Source: Ilumatobacteraceae bacterium (GTDB lineage Bacteria > Actinomycetota > Acidimicrobiia > Acidimicrobiales > Ilumatobacteraceae). From it: a stretch of 51,739 nucleotides of DNA. The notes beneath the pieces were generated by a model that was not told the DNA's origin, did no database searches, and saw only the letters and a list, made by a program, of their open reading frames with translations. Position 1 is the first letter of the stretch, and the number at the start of each line of letters is the position of its first letter. Positions 10,630-20,692 of this stretch are shown piece by piece. Where the stretch lies: positions 1 to 51,739 of the forward strand of contig SHUW01000003.1 in assembly GCA_009694465.1 (NCBI GenBank), in the 5' to 3' direction. Position numbers and translations under genes: made by a program.

Positions 10630-11706
10630 ATGGAACAGATGAATGAATTGGGTTTCTATACCCTCCCAGGAGCACCAAAGTCACCGCAGGATCTTCTACA
10701 GGAGGTACGAAAGGGTGAGGAACTTGGTTTGGGATCTTGTTTCATTTCCGAGCGTTTTAACATAAAGGAAGCCGTGACGCTCTCAGGAGCAGTGGGCGCG
10801 GTGTCCACCAATCTCGGCATCGCTACAGCGGCCACTAATCACAACACGCGACATCCGCTCGTGACGGCCTCGTATGCCACCACGATGCACCGTCTGACGG
10901 GCGGAAGGTTTTGCCTCGGCATAGGTCGAGGAATTGCTCCCTTGTTCGCTGCATATGGAATGCCGAAAATTACTACGGCACAAATGGAGGATTTCGCGCA
11001 AGTTATGAAGCGCCTGTTCGCAGGTGAGGTCATCCTGGGTCACGACGGACCCCTAGGAAAGTATCCCGTTCTCGCTTTGGACCCGAGTTTCAGTGAAGAT
11101 ATTCCACTTGGTATTACTGCGTTCGGTCACAACACTCTTGAACTTGCTGGACGGGCATTTGATTGTGTGATTCTGCACACATTTTTCTCCGATGAGACGA
11201 CACGGCGTTGCGTGAAAACGGTCAAGGATGCGGCCGAACGTGCTGGGCGAGATCCGAGCAAGGTGCGCGTGTGGTCCTGCTTTGCCACCATCGGGGATCA
11301 CATCGCTCCTGATCTTCGTCTGAAGAAAACTGTCGGGCGCCTCGCCACCTATCTGCAGGGTTACGGTGATTTGATGGTCTCCACCAACAATTGGGATCCC
11401 CAGGTCTTGCAACGCTTTCGCGATGATGATTTCGTCAAGTCATTTCGAGGAGCTTTAGATGGTGCGGCGAGCACCGAGCAACTTGAGCACATCGCCTCCC
11501 TTATTCCTGATGAATGGTTGGATTCGGCGGCCATGGGTTCGCCAGCACAATGCGTGCAGAGCATTCGCCAGCAGTTTGACTTGGGCGTTGACGGCGTCAT
11601 CCTGCATGGAGCGACCCCCGACGAACTTGAACCAATCATTCTCGAATACCGGCGCACACGACAAGCCGAATTTTTCAAACATTTATCTGCGAACCCAGGA
11701 GGATGA
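10630..11706 (+). CDS. LLM-class (luciferase-like, probably F420-dependent) oxidoreductase
   Basis: GLGSCFISERF, HNTRHPLVTASYATTMHRLTGGRFCLGIGRG. Confidence 0.85.
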   Translation: MEQMNELGFYTLPGAPKSPQDLLQEVRKGEELGLGSCFISERFNIKEAVTLSGAVGAVSTNLGIATAATNHNTRHPLVTASYATTMHRLTGGRFCLGIGRGIAPLFAAYGMPKITTAQMEDFAQVMKRLFAGEVILGHDGPLGKYPVLALDPSFSEDIPLGITAFGHNTLELAGRAFDCVILHTFFSDETTRRCVKTVKDAAERAGRDPSKVRVWSCFATIGDHIAPDLRLKKTVGRLATYLQGYGDLMVSTNNWDPQVLQRFRDDDFVKSFRGALDGAASTEQLEHIASLIPDEWLDSAAMGSPAQCVQSIRQQFDLGVDGVILHGATPDELEPIILEYRRTRQAEFFKHLSANPGG

Positions 11707-11707
11707 T

Positions 11708-12541
11708 GTGCCAACGTGTTCGAACGGCCAAGTGTCGCTGTATTACGAAACCTTTGGGAATGTCTCTCAACCCACTCTTGTGTTGGTGAACGGTTTAAGT
11801 AGCCAGTGCATCAGTTACTCAGAAGAATTTTGCGGACTATTCGTTGATCAGGGCTTTCATGTCATCAGGTTTGATAATCGCGATGTAGGACTTTCCAGCG
11901 ATGGTCCAAAGGGTTATTCATTGTCAGATATGGGAAACGATGTGTTGGCGATCTTGGATGATCTCGACATTGCGTCATCCCACCTTTATGGCATGTCTTT
12001 AGGTGGGATGATCGTGCAAACTTTGGCTATCGATTCGCCTCATCGGGTGAGATCACTGATTTCGGTCATGTCGACCACTGGAGATCGCGATGTCGGTCAG
12101 GCTTCAGCCCAAGCCGCAGCATTATTAATGACTCCTGGATCGACTCAACGAGACGAAGCGGTGGCCAATCATCTCGCTGGTCTGCGGGTTTGGGGGAGTC
12201 CTGAACATTTTGATGAGATGGCAATAACCGAGTTCGCCCATCGGATGTACGAGCGCGCGTGCCGTCCACAGGGTGTCGTTCGGCAGTTTCGTGCATTGCG
12301 GCGTGATGGCAGTCGCTCGGAACGGCTTTCTCAGATCAATACGCCCACTTTGGTGATTCACGGCACTTCAGATACCTTGATTGATATCTCTGGTGGTAGG
12401 CGCACAGCTGAAGTCATCGGTGGAGCCCAATTTCATTCCGTTGAAGGTATGGGTCACGACTGTCCACCTCATTTTTGGGATGAAATTGTTGGCGTAGTGA
12501 CGGCTCACGCACAAAAATCTGACAAAGTAGGACTTATATGA
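11708..12541 (+). CDS. alpha/beta hydrolase
   Basis: FDNRDVGLS, GMSLGGMIVQ; ORF-track N-terminus (11459-11707) rejected, GTG start at 11708 directly after LLM stop. Confidence 0.85.
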   Translation: MPTCSNGQVSLYYETFGNVSQPTLVLVNGLSSQCISYSEEFCGLFVDQGFHVIRFDNRDVGLSSDGPKGYSLSDMGNDVLAILDDLDIASSHLYGMSLGGMIVQTLAIDSPHRVRSLISVMSTTGDRDVGQASAQAAALLMTPGSTQRDEAVANHLAGLRVWGSPEHFDEMAITEFAHRMYERACRPQGVVRQFRALRRDGSRSERLSQINTPTLVIHGTSDTLIDISGGRRTAEVIGGAQFHSVEGMGHDCPPHFWDEIVGVVTAHAQKSDKVGLI

Positions 12542-13761
12542 CTCAATCTCAACCTGTTGCCGATTGGTCGTCCGACTACGACATCTTTGATCCTTCTTAT
12601 GTCAATGACCCGTACAGCATTTGGGCCGTTTTACGTGATGAGTGCCCTATCGCCCATACTGATCGTTGGGGCGGTTCGTGGTTGCCGACGCGCTACGAGG
12701 ATGTCACGGCAATTGCCCGCGACATTGAAAAGTTCCCGTCTGGCTATGGCATCGGGGTTTTACCTGTCGCCCCAGCCTCTGGTGACTCGGAGCAACCGAT
12801 GTTGCTCCCATATGGTGTTCCTCCGATCAGTTCGGATCCACCTCTCCATACCTGGACAAGGCGGTTACTACTGCCTTGGATGAGTCCGCAACGAACCGAG
12901 ACCTATGAAGCAATGACTCGTGATTTGTGCAACCGTCTGATCGATGGCTTTATCGAAAATGGTTCGGCGGATGCGGCCGTTGATTACGCCCAGCAGATTC
13001 CAGTGCGCGTGATTGCGCACATTCTTGGTGTACCTGAATCGATGAGTGAAACATTCACTGGTTGGGTGCGCGATACCTTGGAGTTTGCATACGATGAAGA
13101 ACGCCGGCGCCGAGGTGTTATCGGAATCGTTCAATTCTTTGTAGAAGCCCTCAAAGAGCGCCACGAGAATCCAGGCGACGATCTCATTTCTGAATTGCTT
13201 ATGACCGATGTTGACGGGGAGAAGATTGATGAGGGTGTCATCCTTGGGATGTGCGGATTATTGCTCATTGCTGGAGTCGACACGACTTGGTCCTCTATCG
13301 GTAGTTCCTTGTGGCATATCGCTAGCCACCCTCAGGACCGCCAACGACTCGTCAACGAACCGGACCTGATGCCGACTGCAGTTGAAGAATTACTGCGGGC
13401 GTATTCGCCAGTAACAATGGCCCGACGCCTCGGAGAGGATGCGGAATACAACGGCTGCCCTATGAAAAAGGGTGAACGAATCTTGATGAATTTCCCAGGG
13501 GCCAATCGTGATCCTGAGATTTTTGAGAATCCCGATGAAGTGATTCTGGATCGCCAACACAATCGGCATGTCGCCTTCGGAGCAGGCATTCACCGGTGCG
13601 CTGGCTCAAACTTGGCGCGTATGGAGTTGCGAGTCGCCATCGAGACTTGGATTCAACGAATTCCAGATTTTGAAATCGCTGATGCTGGTGGAGTGACTTG
13701 GGCTGGTGGCCAAGTGCGGGGACCGCGTCTATTGCCCGTACGTTTTCCATCGCAAGGATAA
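12538..13761 (+). CDS. cytochrome P450
   Basis: I-helix AGVDTT, EELLRAYSPV, heme motif FGAGIHRCAGSNLAR. Confidence 0.95.
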   Translation: MTQSQPVADWSSDYDIFDPSYVNDPYSIWAVLRDECPIAHTDRWGGSWLPTRYEDVTAIARDIEKFPSGYGIGVLPVAPASGDSEQPMLLPYGVPPISSDPPLHTWTRRLLLPWMSPQRTETYEAMTRDLCNRLIDGFIENGSADAAVDYAQQIPVRVIAHILGVPESMSETFTGWVRDTLEFAYDEERRRRGVIGIVQFFVEALKERHENPGDDLISELLMTDVDGEKIDEGVILGMCGLLLIAGVDTTWSSIGSSLWHIASHPQDRQRLVNEPDLMPTAVEELLRAYSPVTMARRLGEDAEYNGCPMKKGERILMNFPGANRDPEIFENPDEVILDRQHNRHVAFGAGIHRCAGSNLARMELRVAIETWIQRIPDFEIADAGGVTWAGGQVRGPRLLPVRFPSQG

Positions 13762-15590
13762 TGAAGATGGCGGGTGACTTGACGGAGATCACGGCACCTA
13801 TGCAAGGGACAGTGATACAGATTGCCGCCGAAGGAACGATTGTGGGTCGTGGGCGACCGTTAGCGATTCTTGAGTCGATGAAAATGCAACATGACATCAT
13901 CTCGGATATCGATGGTTGCGTCGAATCAGTAAGCGTTGTACTTGGAGAAACCGTCAAAGCAGGACAGTTGCTGTGTATTTTGAGTGCCGTTCATGCACCT
14001 GTGCAAGCAGATGAGGAAATCACATCGGTGTCTTCAGTGAGACGGGACCTTGAAGAGGTTAATGATCGCCATCAGTTGGGACTCGATGAATCCCGCCGCG
14101 CGCAAAGTGAGCGTCGTCATGGGCAAGGGCGCCAAACTGCGCGTGAAAATCTGGCCTTGCTGGTTGATCCTGGCTCATTCGTGGAATATGGCCCCGTCGT
14201 GATCGCAGCGCAACGGCGGCGTCGTTCAATTGATGACTTGATTGCGCACACTCCTGCCGACGGCCTTGTGGGTGGTCTAGCGAGCATTAACGGAGATTTA
14301 TTTCCTGGCCACGAATCACGGGTGGTTGTGATGTCCTACGACTATGCGGTTCTTGCGGGAACTCAAGGATCACAAAATCATCGCAAAAAAGATCGTCTTT
14401 TTGATGTTGCGGAGCGTTTGCAGTTACCGATTGTGTTCTTTGCCGAGGGTGGAGGAGGGCGACCAGGCGACACAGATGCTCCCGGAGTTTCGGGGCTTGA
14501 CTGTTGGGCCTTCCATGATTTTGCGCGACTATCTGGTTTGGTTCCCTTGGTAGGGATCACCGGCGGTTATTGCTTTGCAGGTAACGCTGCGCTTCTCGGT
14601 TGCTGCGATGTCGTGATTGCCTGCGAAGGGTCAAATATTGCAATGGGCGGTCCAGCCATGATTGAAGGTGGCGGACTTGGAGTTTTCGATCCCAAAGAAA
14701 TCGGTCCTCTTGAGATACAAAGAGCAAATGGAGTAGTGGACATTGTTGTCGGAGATGATGCTGAAGCGGTTGAAGTGGCGAAGAAGTATCTCAGTTATTT
14801 CCAGGGTGCGCTTCGGGAATGGACTGAACCTGATCAAACTTTATTACGCGAAGTGATTCCCGTCCATCGAGTCAAGGCCTACGACGTCCGTGCGGTGATT
14901 AACTTGATGTTTGATGTTGATTCGGTCTTAGAAATTCGTCAAGAATTTGGGTTAGGCATGATCACTTCTTTTGCCCGTGTGCAAGGTCAATCAGTAGGAG
15001 TCATTGCCAACAATCCGAACTTCCTTGCCGGTGCCATTGACAGCGATGGTGCGGATAAAGCAGCCCGCTTTATGCAACTTTGTGACGCTTTTGATATACC
15101 CATCGTGACACTTGTTGACACCCCAGGAATGATGGTTGGACCAGATGTTGAGCGAACGGCCTTGGTTCGTCATTGCAGCCGTTTATTTGTGACTGGCGCC
15201 AATCTCACCGTGCCCGTCATCTCAATCGTTTTGCGCAAAAGTTACGGACTTGGAGCGCAAGCGATGATGGCTGGAAGTACCAAATCACCATTGGCTTGCG
15301 TTGCCTGGCCAACGGGTGAATTCGGAGGAATGGGTCTTGAAGGTGCGGTGCGTCTCGGATACAGAAAAGAACTTGACGGTATCGCTGATCCCGAAGAACG
15401 TGAAGCGACATTTAGGAAAATGGTCGATCGAATGTATGAAAGCGGAAAAGCATTATCAGTTGCCACACATTTTGAAATTGATGATGTGATTGACCCCGCT
15501 GATTCCCGAAAATGGATCAGTGCGGTTTTGTCATCGGTGAAAAGTGCAACACGAACTGGCAAAAAGCGATCAAACATTGACACTTGGTGA
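13761..15590 (+). CDS. biotinyl-carrier domain fused to acyl-CoA carboxyltransferase
   Basis: Biotinylation motif LAILESMKMQH; CT motifs VFFAEGGGGRPGD, MGGPAMIEGGGLG, VTLVDTPGMMVGP; TAATG coupling to P450. Confidence 0.88.
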   Translation: MKMAGDLTEITAPMQGTVIQIAAEGTIVGRGRPLAILESMKMQHDIISDIDGCVESVSVVLGETVKAGQLLCILSAVHAPVQADEEITSVSSVRRDLEEVNDRHQLGLDESRRAQSERRHGQGRQTARENLALLVDPGSFVEYGPVVIAAQRRRRSIDDLIAHTPADGLVGGLASINGDLFPGHESRVVVMSYDYAVLAGTQGSQNHRKKDRLFDVAERLQLPIVFFAEGGGGRPGDTDAPGVSGLDCWAFHDFARLSGLVPLVGITGGYCFAGNAALLGCCDVVIACEGSNIAMGGPAMIEGGGLGVFDPKEIGPLEIQRANGVVDIVVGDDAEAVEVAKKYLSYFQGALREWTEPDQTLLREVIPVHRVKAYDVRAVINLMFDVDSVLEIRQEFGLGMITSFARVQGQSVGVIANNPNFLAGAIDSDGADKAARFMQLCDAFDIPIVTLVDTPGMMVGPDVERTALVRHCSRLFVTGANLTVPVISIVLRKSYGLGAQAMMAGSTKSPLACVAWPTGEFGGMGLEGAVRLGYRKELDGIADPEEREATFRKMVDRMYESGKALSVATHFEIDDVIDPADSRKWISAVLSSVKSATRTGKKRSNIDTW

Positions 15591-15616
15591 CATTGCCGTG
15601 TTTTCTCCGTTGGGAG

Positions 15617-16804
15617 CTATAGGGGTCTCGGTGTGTTGAGAGCAGTCACGTTGTCAAGCAAGATTCGTCTCTGATCTTGAGGTGAAAATGCTTTGAGTTC
15701 CGAAACGTAGTCAAGTGGGTTCGGCATCCCCTCGATATGGGGCCAATCGCTTCCGAAGATGACATGGTCTGTACCCATAATCTCGGCTACTTCCTGAACA
15801 TCATCTTCCCAAAACGGGTTGATCCACCAGTTTTGGCGTAAGGATTCCACGGGGTCCTCTGTGAAGTAGCGCGGCATCTTTTTCGCCGTTGAAGTCAACT
15901 TGGTGCAAGCGTCAGCCAAGAAACTGGAGCCATTTTCAACAGATGCCATGCGGACATTTGGGAAGCGATCAAATAGTTTTTCAAAAATCGAGGAGATGAC
16001 GAAATCTTGCGCAGCCCGCTCAATACTGAAGGCTTTGATACTGGGTTTCCAACCGACGCCGCTGAATTGAGCTGAGAAGGAGTCGTTGGCGTAACCATTA
16101 CTGGAGTTACCACTATCGCCAGCATGGATCACCACTGTGATTCCCGCTTCATTGACCCTCGCCCAAAATGGGTCGTAGATAGTGTCGAAAGGTGTTCTTT
16201 GCCCATGAGCCGTGGTTGGTGCCGCAGCACGCATCACAACGACTCGTGCGCCCTGAGCCAATGCCCAGTCAAGTTCATTGCAGGCCCACTCGGGTGAGGC
16301 CAGCGAGATATAAGGACCAGCGAAGATTCGGTCTTGATAATCAAAACCCCAGTCTTCCGCTAACCAACGATTGAAAGCGGTGAACATAATTCCAACACCC
16401 TCGGGATCATGCTTGAGAATTTCTTCGTAGAGCATGCCCAAAGTCGGGAATAACCAGATCTTGGAAATGCCTTGCTGATCGAGGGTGGCAATGCGGGCAT
16501 CATGATCGCGGTATTCGGGGCGAATGGGTTCACGTTGGGTCAGGAACTCGATGGGATGTTTGCCGTCGGGATTACCACGGAAGTAATCGTGCATCGCTCC
16601 TGCAGGAGAAATCGGGTCAAAAGTCGGATTAGTGACAACACGACTGACCTGACCTCCAATCACTTGGTATTGGCGTCCCTCTATCTGTGCCCACTGCACA
16701 CATCTCGGACCGTTTTTCGGGTCAAGATGGCGGGTGAAGGCATCAATTGCCTCGTAGTAATGGTTATCGCAATCGAAGGGCACAAAATCCAGTTCCGCGG
16801 TCAT
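15617..16804 (-). CDS. amidohydrolase family protein (amidohydrolase_2/ACMSD-like)
   Basis: FDCDNHYYE, VVIHAGDSG, HVIFGSDWPHIEGMPNP. Confidence 0.85.
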   Translation of the reverse strand: MTAELDFVPFDCDNHYYEAIDAFTRHLDPKNGPRCVQWAQIEGRQYQVIGGQVSRVVTNPTFDPISPAGAMHDYFRGNPDGKHPIEFLTQREPIRPEYRDHDARIATLDQQGISKIWLFPTLGMLYEEILKHDPEGVGIMFTAFNRWLAEDWGFDYQDRIFAGPYISLASPEWACNELDWALAQGARVVVMRAAAPTTAHGQRTPFDTIYDPFWARVNEAGITVVIHAGDSGNSSNGYANDSFSAQFSGVGWKPSIKAFSIERAAQDFVISSIFEKLFDRFPNVRMASVENGSSFLADACTKLTSTAKKMPRYFTEDPVESLRQNWWINPFWEDDVQEVAEIMGTDHVIFGSDWPHIEGMPNPLDYVSELKAFSPQDQRRILLDNVTALNTPRPL

Positions 16805-16850
16805 GTCTTTATGGTACGCCAGAACGATCAGATGCGCCTATCGTATGTTC

Positions 16851-18413
16851 ATGGGGAACGCATTTTCCGAGTCTCAGCTGGCGCCCAAACATGTAATTGT
16901 TGTTCTCCTTGACAGCCTTAATCGGCATCTTTTGGGGGCTTACGGAGGATCGGAGTTCACAACCCCCCATTTGGATCGTTTTGCTGACGATGCGCTCGTC
17001 TTTGATCGGCATCACACGGGATCTTTGCCCTGTATGCCGGCACGCCATGATCTGCTTGTTGGAGCCTTGGATTTCCCCTGGCGTCCTTGGGGATCGGTGG
17101 AGATTTGGGAAGACGCGATTACGTATTCGCTGCGCGCTGCGGGCGTAACAACGATGCTTATTTCAGATCATCCGCACCTTTTTGAAGTTGGGGGCGAAAA
17201 TTATCACACGGATTTCACGGCTTGGGAATATGTGCGTGGGCATGAGAACGATCCTTGGAAGACTCGCTCAGATACATCGTGGATCGGTACCCCGGCACTC
17301 CCAGTCAGGGATCCGTGGCGTGGTCACTACAACTATCAGGATTCACGAACTTGGTTTAAAAGTGAAGAGGATTTTCCGGGTCCTCAAACAATGCGCGCTG
17401 CTGTGAATTGGCTGGAAACAAATGCTGGACATCATGAGCGCTCTTTATTGGTCATCGACGAGTTTGATCCCCATGAACCCTTTGACACACCCGAGCCATG
17501 GGCTTCTCAGTATCGCCAAGATCAAAATGATCCTTGGCTGATTTGGCCCCCCTACGTCGTCAACGGTGTCACCGATGGGATTCTGACAGAACAGGAGGGT
17601 CGTGCTTTAAGGTCCGCCTACGGATCCAAATTATCAATGATTGATCATTGGTTTGGGCGTTTACTTGACGCGGTGGATGCCTCACCAGATGCTCACGACA
17701 CAGCAGTCATTGTCTGCACAGATCACGGCCATTACCTTGGTGAAAAAGATGTGTGGGGCAAACCGGGTTACCCGATACATGACACTTTGGGACATATTCC
17801 GTTAATGATTCGGTGGCCAGGAGTTGAAGCGGGTCGTGTGTCGGCGCTGACAACGACAGTGGATATTCACGCCACTTTATGCGACATTTTTTCAGTGGTT
17901 CCTGAGCATCGCACACACGGAGTGTCCCTAGTGCCACTAGTAACTGGGATGGTTTCGAGTGTTCGTGATCATTGTCTATCGGGTTATTGGGGACGCGAAA
18001 TTCAACTCGTGACGCAGACGCACACATACACACGAGGTTCTGTGGGTGAAGGCTTTCCACTTTCAATGTGGTCCAACCGTTGGAGCACCATGCCACTACA
18101 CCTAGCGCCTCAGTTGCGTCTTCCACGTCCTGATCAGCGGGCTTTTCTTGACACAATGCCAGGAACGACGGTCCCTGTCATCCGTCAGCCTTTTGAAATG
18201 GGGGACACGTTGCCTTTTTGGGCTTATGGAGGTTTGAAGAATGAGAACCTCCTCTACGACCGCCAAAGTGATCCTCAACAGTTACAGAATTTGGCAAGCG
18301 CTCAGGGTCAATTGATCTCGCCACTTGAGAGTGAATTACTTGAACACATGAAGCAAGCGCTTGTAGAAATCAATGCGCCGCAAGATCTCATGCAACGCCT
18401 TGGTTTGCTCTAG
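16851..18413 (+). CDS. sulfatase
   Basis: CxPxR motif SLPCMPARHDLL, VIVVLLDSLNR, VCTDHGHYLGEKD; start ATG 16851 after TATCGT-N6. Confidence 0.87.
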   Translation: MGNAFSESQLAPKHVIVVLLDSLNRHLLGAYGGSEFTTPHLDRFADDALVFDRHHTGSLPCMPARHDLLVGALDFPWRPWGSVEIWEDAITYSLRAAGVTTMLISDHPHLFEVGGENYHTDFTAWEYVRGHENDPWKTRSDTSWIGTPALPVRDPWRGHYNYQDSRTWFKSEEDFPGPQTMRAAVNWLETNAGHHERSLLVIDEFDPHEPFDTPEPWASQYRQDQNDPWLIWPPYVVNGVTDGILTEQEGRALRSAYGSKLSMIDHWFGRLLDAVDASPDAHDTAVIVCTDHGHYLGEKDVWGKPGYPIHDTLGHIPLMIRWPGVEAGRVSALTTTVDIHATLCDIFSVVPEHRTHGVSLVPLVTGMVSSVRDHCLSGYWGREIQLVTQTHTYTRGSVGEGFPLSMWSNRWSTMPLHLAPQLRLPRPDQRAFLDTMPGTTVPVIRQPFEMGDTLPFWAYGGLKNENLLYDRQSDPQQLQNLASAQGQLISPLESELLEHMKQALVEINAPQDLMQRLGLL

Positions 18414-20692
18414 AGGCAAATGTCGTAAGGACGAATGGGAACACGTGGTAACTCTCGTCCGGTGGCGTTGCGAATGGCGTTTGCAATCGCAGGAGTGACA
18501 GAGATGCACGGTGGTTCTCCGACGCCCTTGGCTCCGAGTGGTGACTTTGGCTCAAATTCTTCAATCAACACCATCTCCACTAATGGAGCGTCTAGAAAAG
18601 TTGGAAGTAGATAGTCGGTGAAACTTGGATTTCGAACCTTGCCGTCCTTGACAATGATTTCCTCCATCACTGCCAATCCAAGGCCTTGAGCGATGCCCCC
18701 TTCAACTTGGCCTTGCACAGAAATGGGATTGAGTATTCGTCCGACATCTTGCGCAGTCGCAATCTGAACAACTTTCACTAGTCCTAATTCAACATCAACA
18801 TCGACGACGGCACGATGAGCCACAAAAGCAAAAGCTACATGGCAGTTGCCTTGACCATTCTCATCAAGGTCTTCAGTGGGCGGATGGTGATATTCCTCGG
18901 TGCGATCAAGATTGATTCCCTTGCTGGCTTCGCTGACCGCTATTCGACGACCTGAGAGAATGTCCACGATATCGGTTTCCTCAATCCGCACATGATCACG
19001 CGAGAGTTCAAATGTCAGCGCTGCATGATCAAAGAGGTCTTCTAAAACTTTTTCACAAGCAGCCTTGACGGCACCACCACTCATCCAAGTTTGTCGGCTG
19101 GCCGAGGTTGAACCCGCAGAACCTACTTGAGTGTCGATCGTGTCAAGCAAAACCTCATCCACGCCGAGAATTGTGCGTGCAATCTGCTGGGCCAGCATGG
19201 TGAATCCTTGACCCACTTCTGACGTTGCAAATTTCACCGAGACAACTCCGTCAGTCATGCGGCACCGCGCAGTGGAATAGTCATCAAAGCCTTCGCTGTA
19301 CATGAGATTCTTCATGCTGACTCCCCAACCCACACCGCGAACGATGTTTCCTGGTTGCGCAGTGAGTCCTGTACCGCCGGGAATTTGACGGATATCAGCG
19401 TTGGGTAACAACGGTTCTGGCATGGCAATAGCGTCAGTTTCACGAATACATTGCTCGACGGGCGCAACGCTGTCCATGATCTGACCCGTGATCAGTCGAT
19501 CACCGGTCTCCATCACATTTCTCAAACGAATCTCAACGGGGGAGAGACCTAGGGCGACGCCCAATTTCTCCATTTGGCTTTCATGAGCGAAACAGGCCTG
19601 AACGACCCCGAAACCACGCATCGCTCCACAAGGTGGATTATTGGTACGAACCGCCCAGCCTTCAACCGATGCAGTGTCGCATTTGTAGGGGCCTTGGGTG
19701 TGGGTAATGGCATTGATTAAAACTGCGGGAGACGTGCTGCAATAGGCCCCGCCGTCAAACAACATTGTGCTTTCTATCTTGAGTATTTTCCCGTTGCGGT
19801 CGGCGTGATGGCGCATCCAGATGGTGGCAGGGTGACGGTGAACATGACCGTAAAAACTTTCCTCGCGACCATAGGAGATCCTGACTGGGCGCCCACTCTT
19901 GAGAGCTAACAGGCAGGTGTGGACTTGCAAACTGATGTCTTCACGAGCGCCGAAGGCGCCACCAACACCGCCCAAGACCAGCCGAATTTTGTCCTCAGGA
20001 ATATTGAGACAGGCGGCGATTTGTTTTCGATCTTCGTGTAACCATTGCGTGGCGACATAAAGTTCTAGTCCTTCGCCACCTGAATCGGGGATTGCCAAAG
20101 CGCTTTCGAGACCGAGAAAAGCTTGATCTTGCATGCCAATCTCGTATGTTCCTTCAACGATGACGTCACCGACGATTGACTGATCTCCGGTGATGATGCG
20201 CTGATGGCGATAGACATTTCCCTGAGGATGAATCTGCGGCGCAATTCCCGAGACGCAATCTTGTGGATTCGTGACGGGTGTCAAGATTTCGTACACAACT
20301 TTGATCGCTGCCAAAGCTCGCTTGCACGTTTCAGGATGATCTGCCGCTACTGCTGCGATTGGCTCACCGCAATAGCGCACGGTGTCACCGATGGCAGCGA
20401 AGACTGGTTGGTCGCTCATGATTAATCCGTAATAGGGATTTCCGGGCACGTCTTGAGCAGTGACAACACATTCCACACCGTCAATCGCTAAGGCAGCGCT
20501 GTCATCTATCGAAATAATCTTGGCGTAAGGATGCGGACTGCGAAGTGTGGCACCCCACAACATGTTCTCGGACCACATATCGCTTGAAAAAGCAAAGCCG
20601 CCTTGTACTTTTGCGACGCCGTCTGGCCGATGGGCATTTGTACCGAGTGTGCCAGCGCGAGTTGATGTACTCGTTGGGTGAGTCGTTGTCAC
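18410..20692 (-). CDS. xanthine dehydrogenase family, molybdopterin-binding subunit (PucD/XdhA-like)
   Basis: GGVGGAFGAREDIS, RTNNPPCGAMRGFGVVQ, GKARG-like FATSEVGQGFTMLAQQIA, LGAKGVGEPP. Confidence 0.9.
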   Translation of the reverse strand: MTTTHPTSTSTRAGTLGTNAHRPDGVAKVQGGFAFSSDMWSENMLWGATLRSPHPYAKIISIDDSAALAIDGVECVVTAQDVPGNPYYGLIMSDQPVFAAIGDTVRYCGEPIAAVAADHPETCKRALAAIKVVYEILTPVTNPQDCVSGIAPQIHPQGNVYRHQRIITGDQSIVGDVIVEGTYEIGMQDQAFLGLESALAIPDSGGEGLELYVATQWLHEDRKQIAACLNIPEDKIRLVLGGVGGAFGAREDISLQVHTCLLALKSGRPVRISYGREESFYGHVHRHPATIWMRHHADRNGKILKIESTMLFDGGAYCSTSPAVLINAITHTQGPYKCDTASVEGWAVRTNNPPCGAMRGFGVVQACFAHESQMEKLGVALGLSPVEIRLRNVMETGDRLITGQIMDSVAPVEQCIRETDAIAMPEPLLPNADIRQIPGGTGLTAQPGNIVRGVGWGVSMKNLMYSEGFDDYSTARCRMTDGVVSVKFATSEVGQGFTMLAQQIARTILGVDEVLLDTIDTQVGSAGSTSASRQTWMSGGAVKAACEKVLEDLFDHAALTFELSRDHVRIEETDIVDILSGRRIAVSEASKGINLDRTEEYHHPPTEDLDENGQGNCHVAFAFVAHRAVVDVDVELGLVKVVQIATAQDVGRILNPISVQGQVEGGIAQGLGLAVMEEIIVKDGKVRNPSFTDYLLPTFLDAPLVEMVLIEEFEPKSPLGAKGVGEPPCISVTPAIANAIRNATGRELPRVPIRPYDICL

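Noticed and set aside
11459-11707. N-terminal 83 codons of the a/b-hydrolase track ORF
   Set aside because: Overlap the LLM gene in another frame; GTG 11708 restores a normal hydrolase start.
13460-13957. 165-aa - strand ORF across the P450/BCCP junction
   Set aside because: Antisense to two strongly supported genes; composition is a mirror of coding on + strand.
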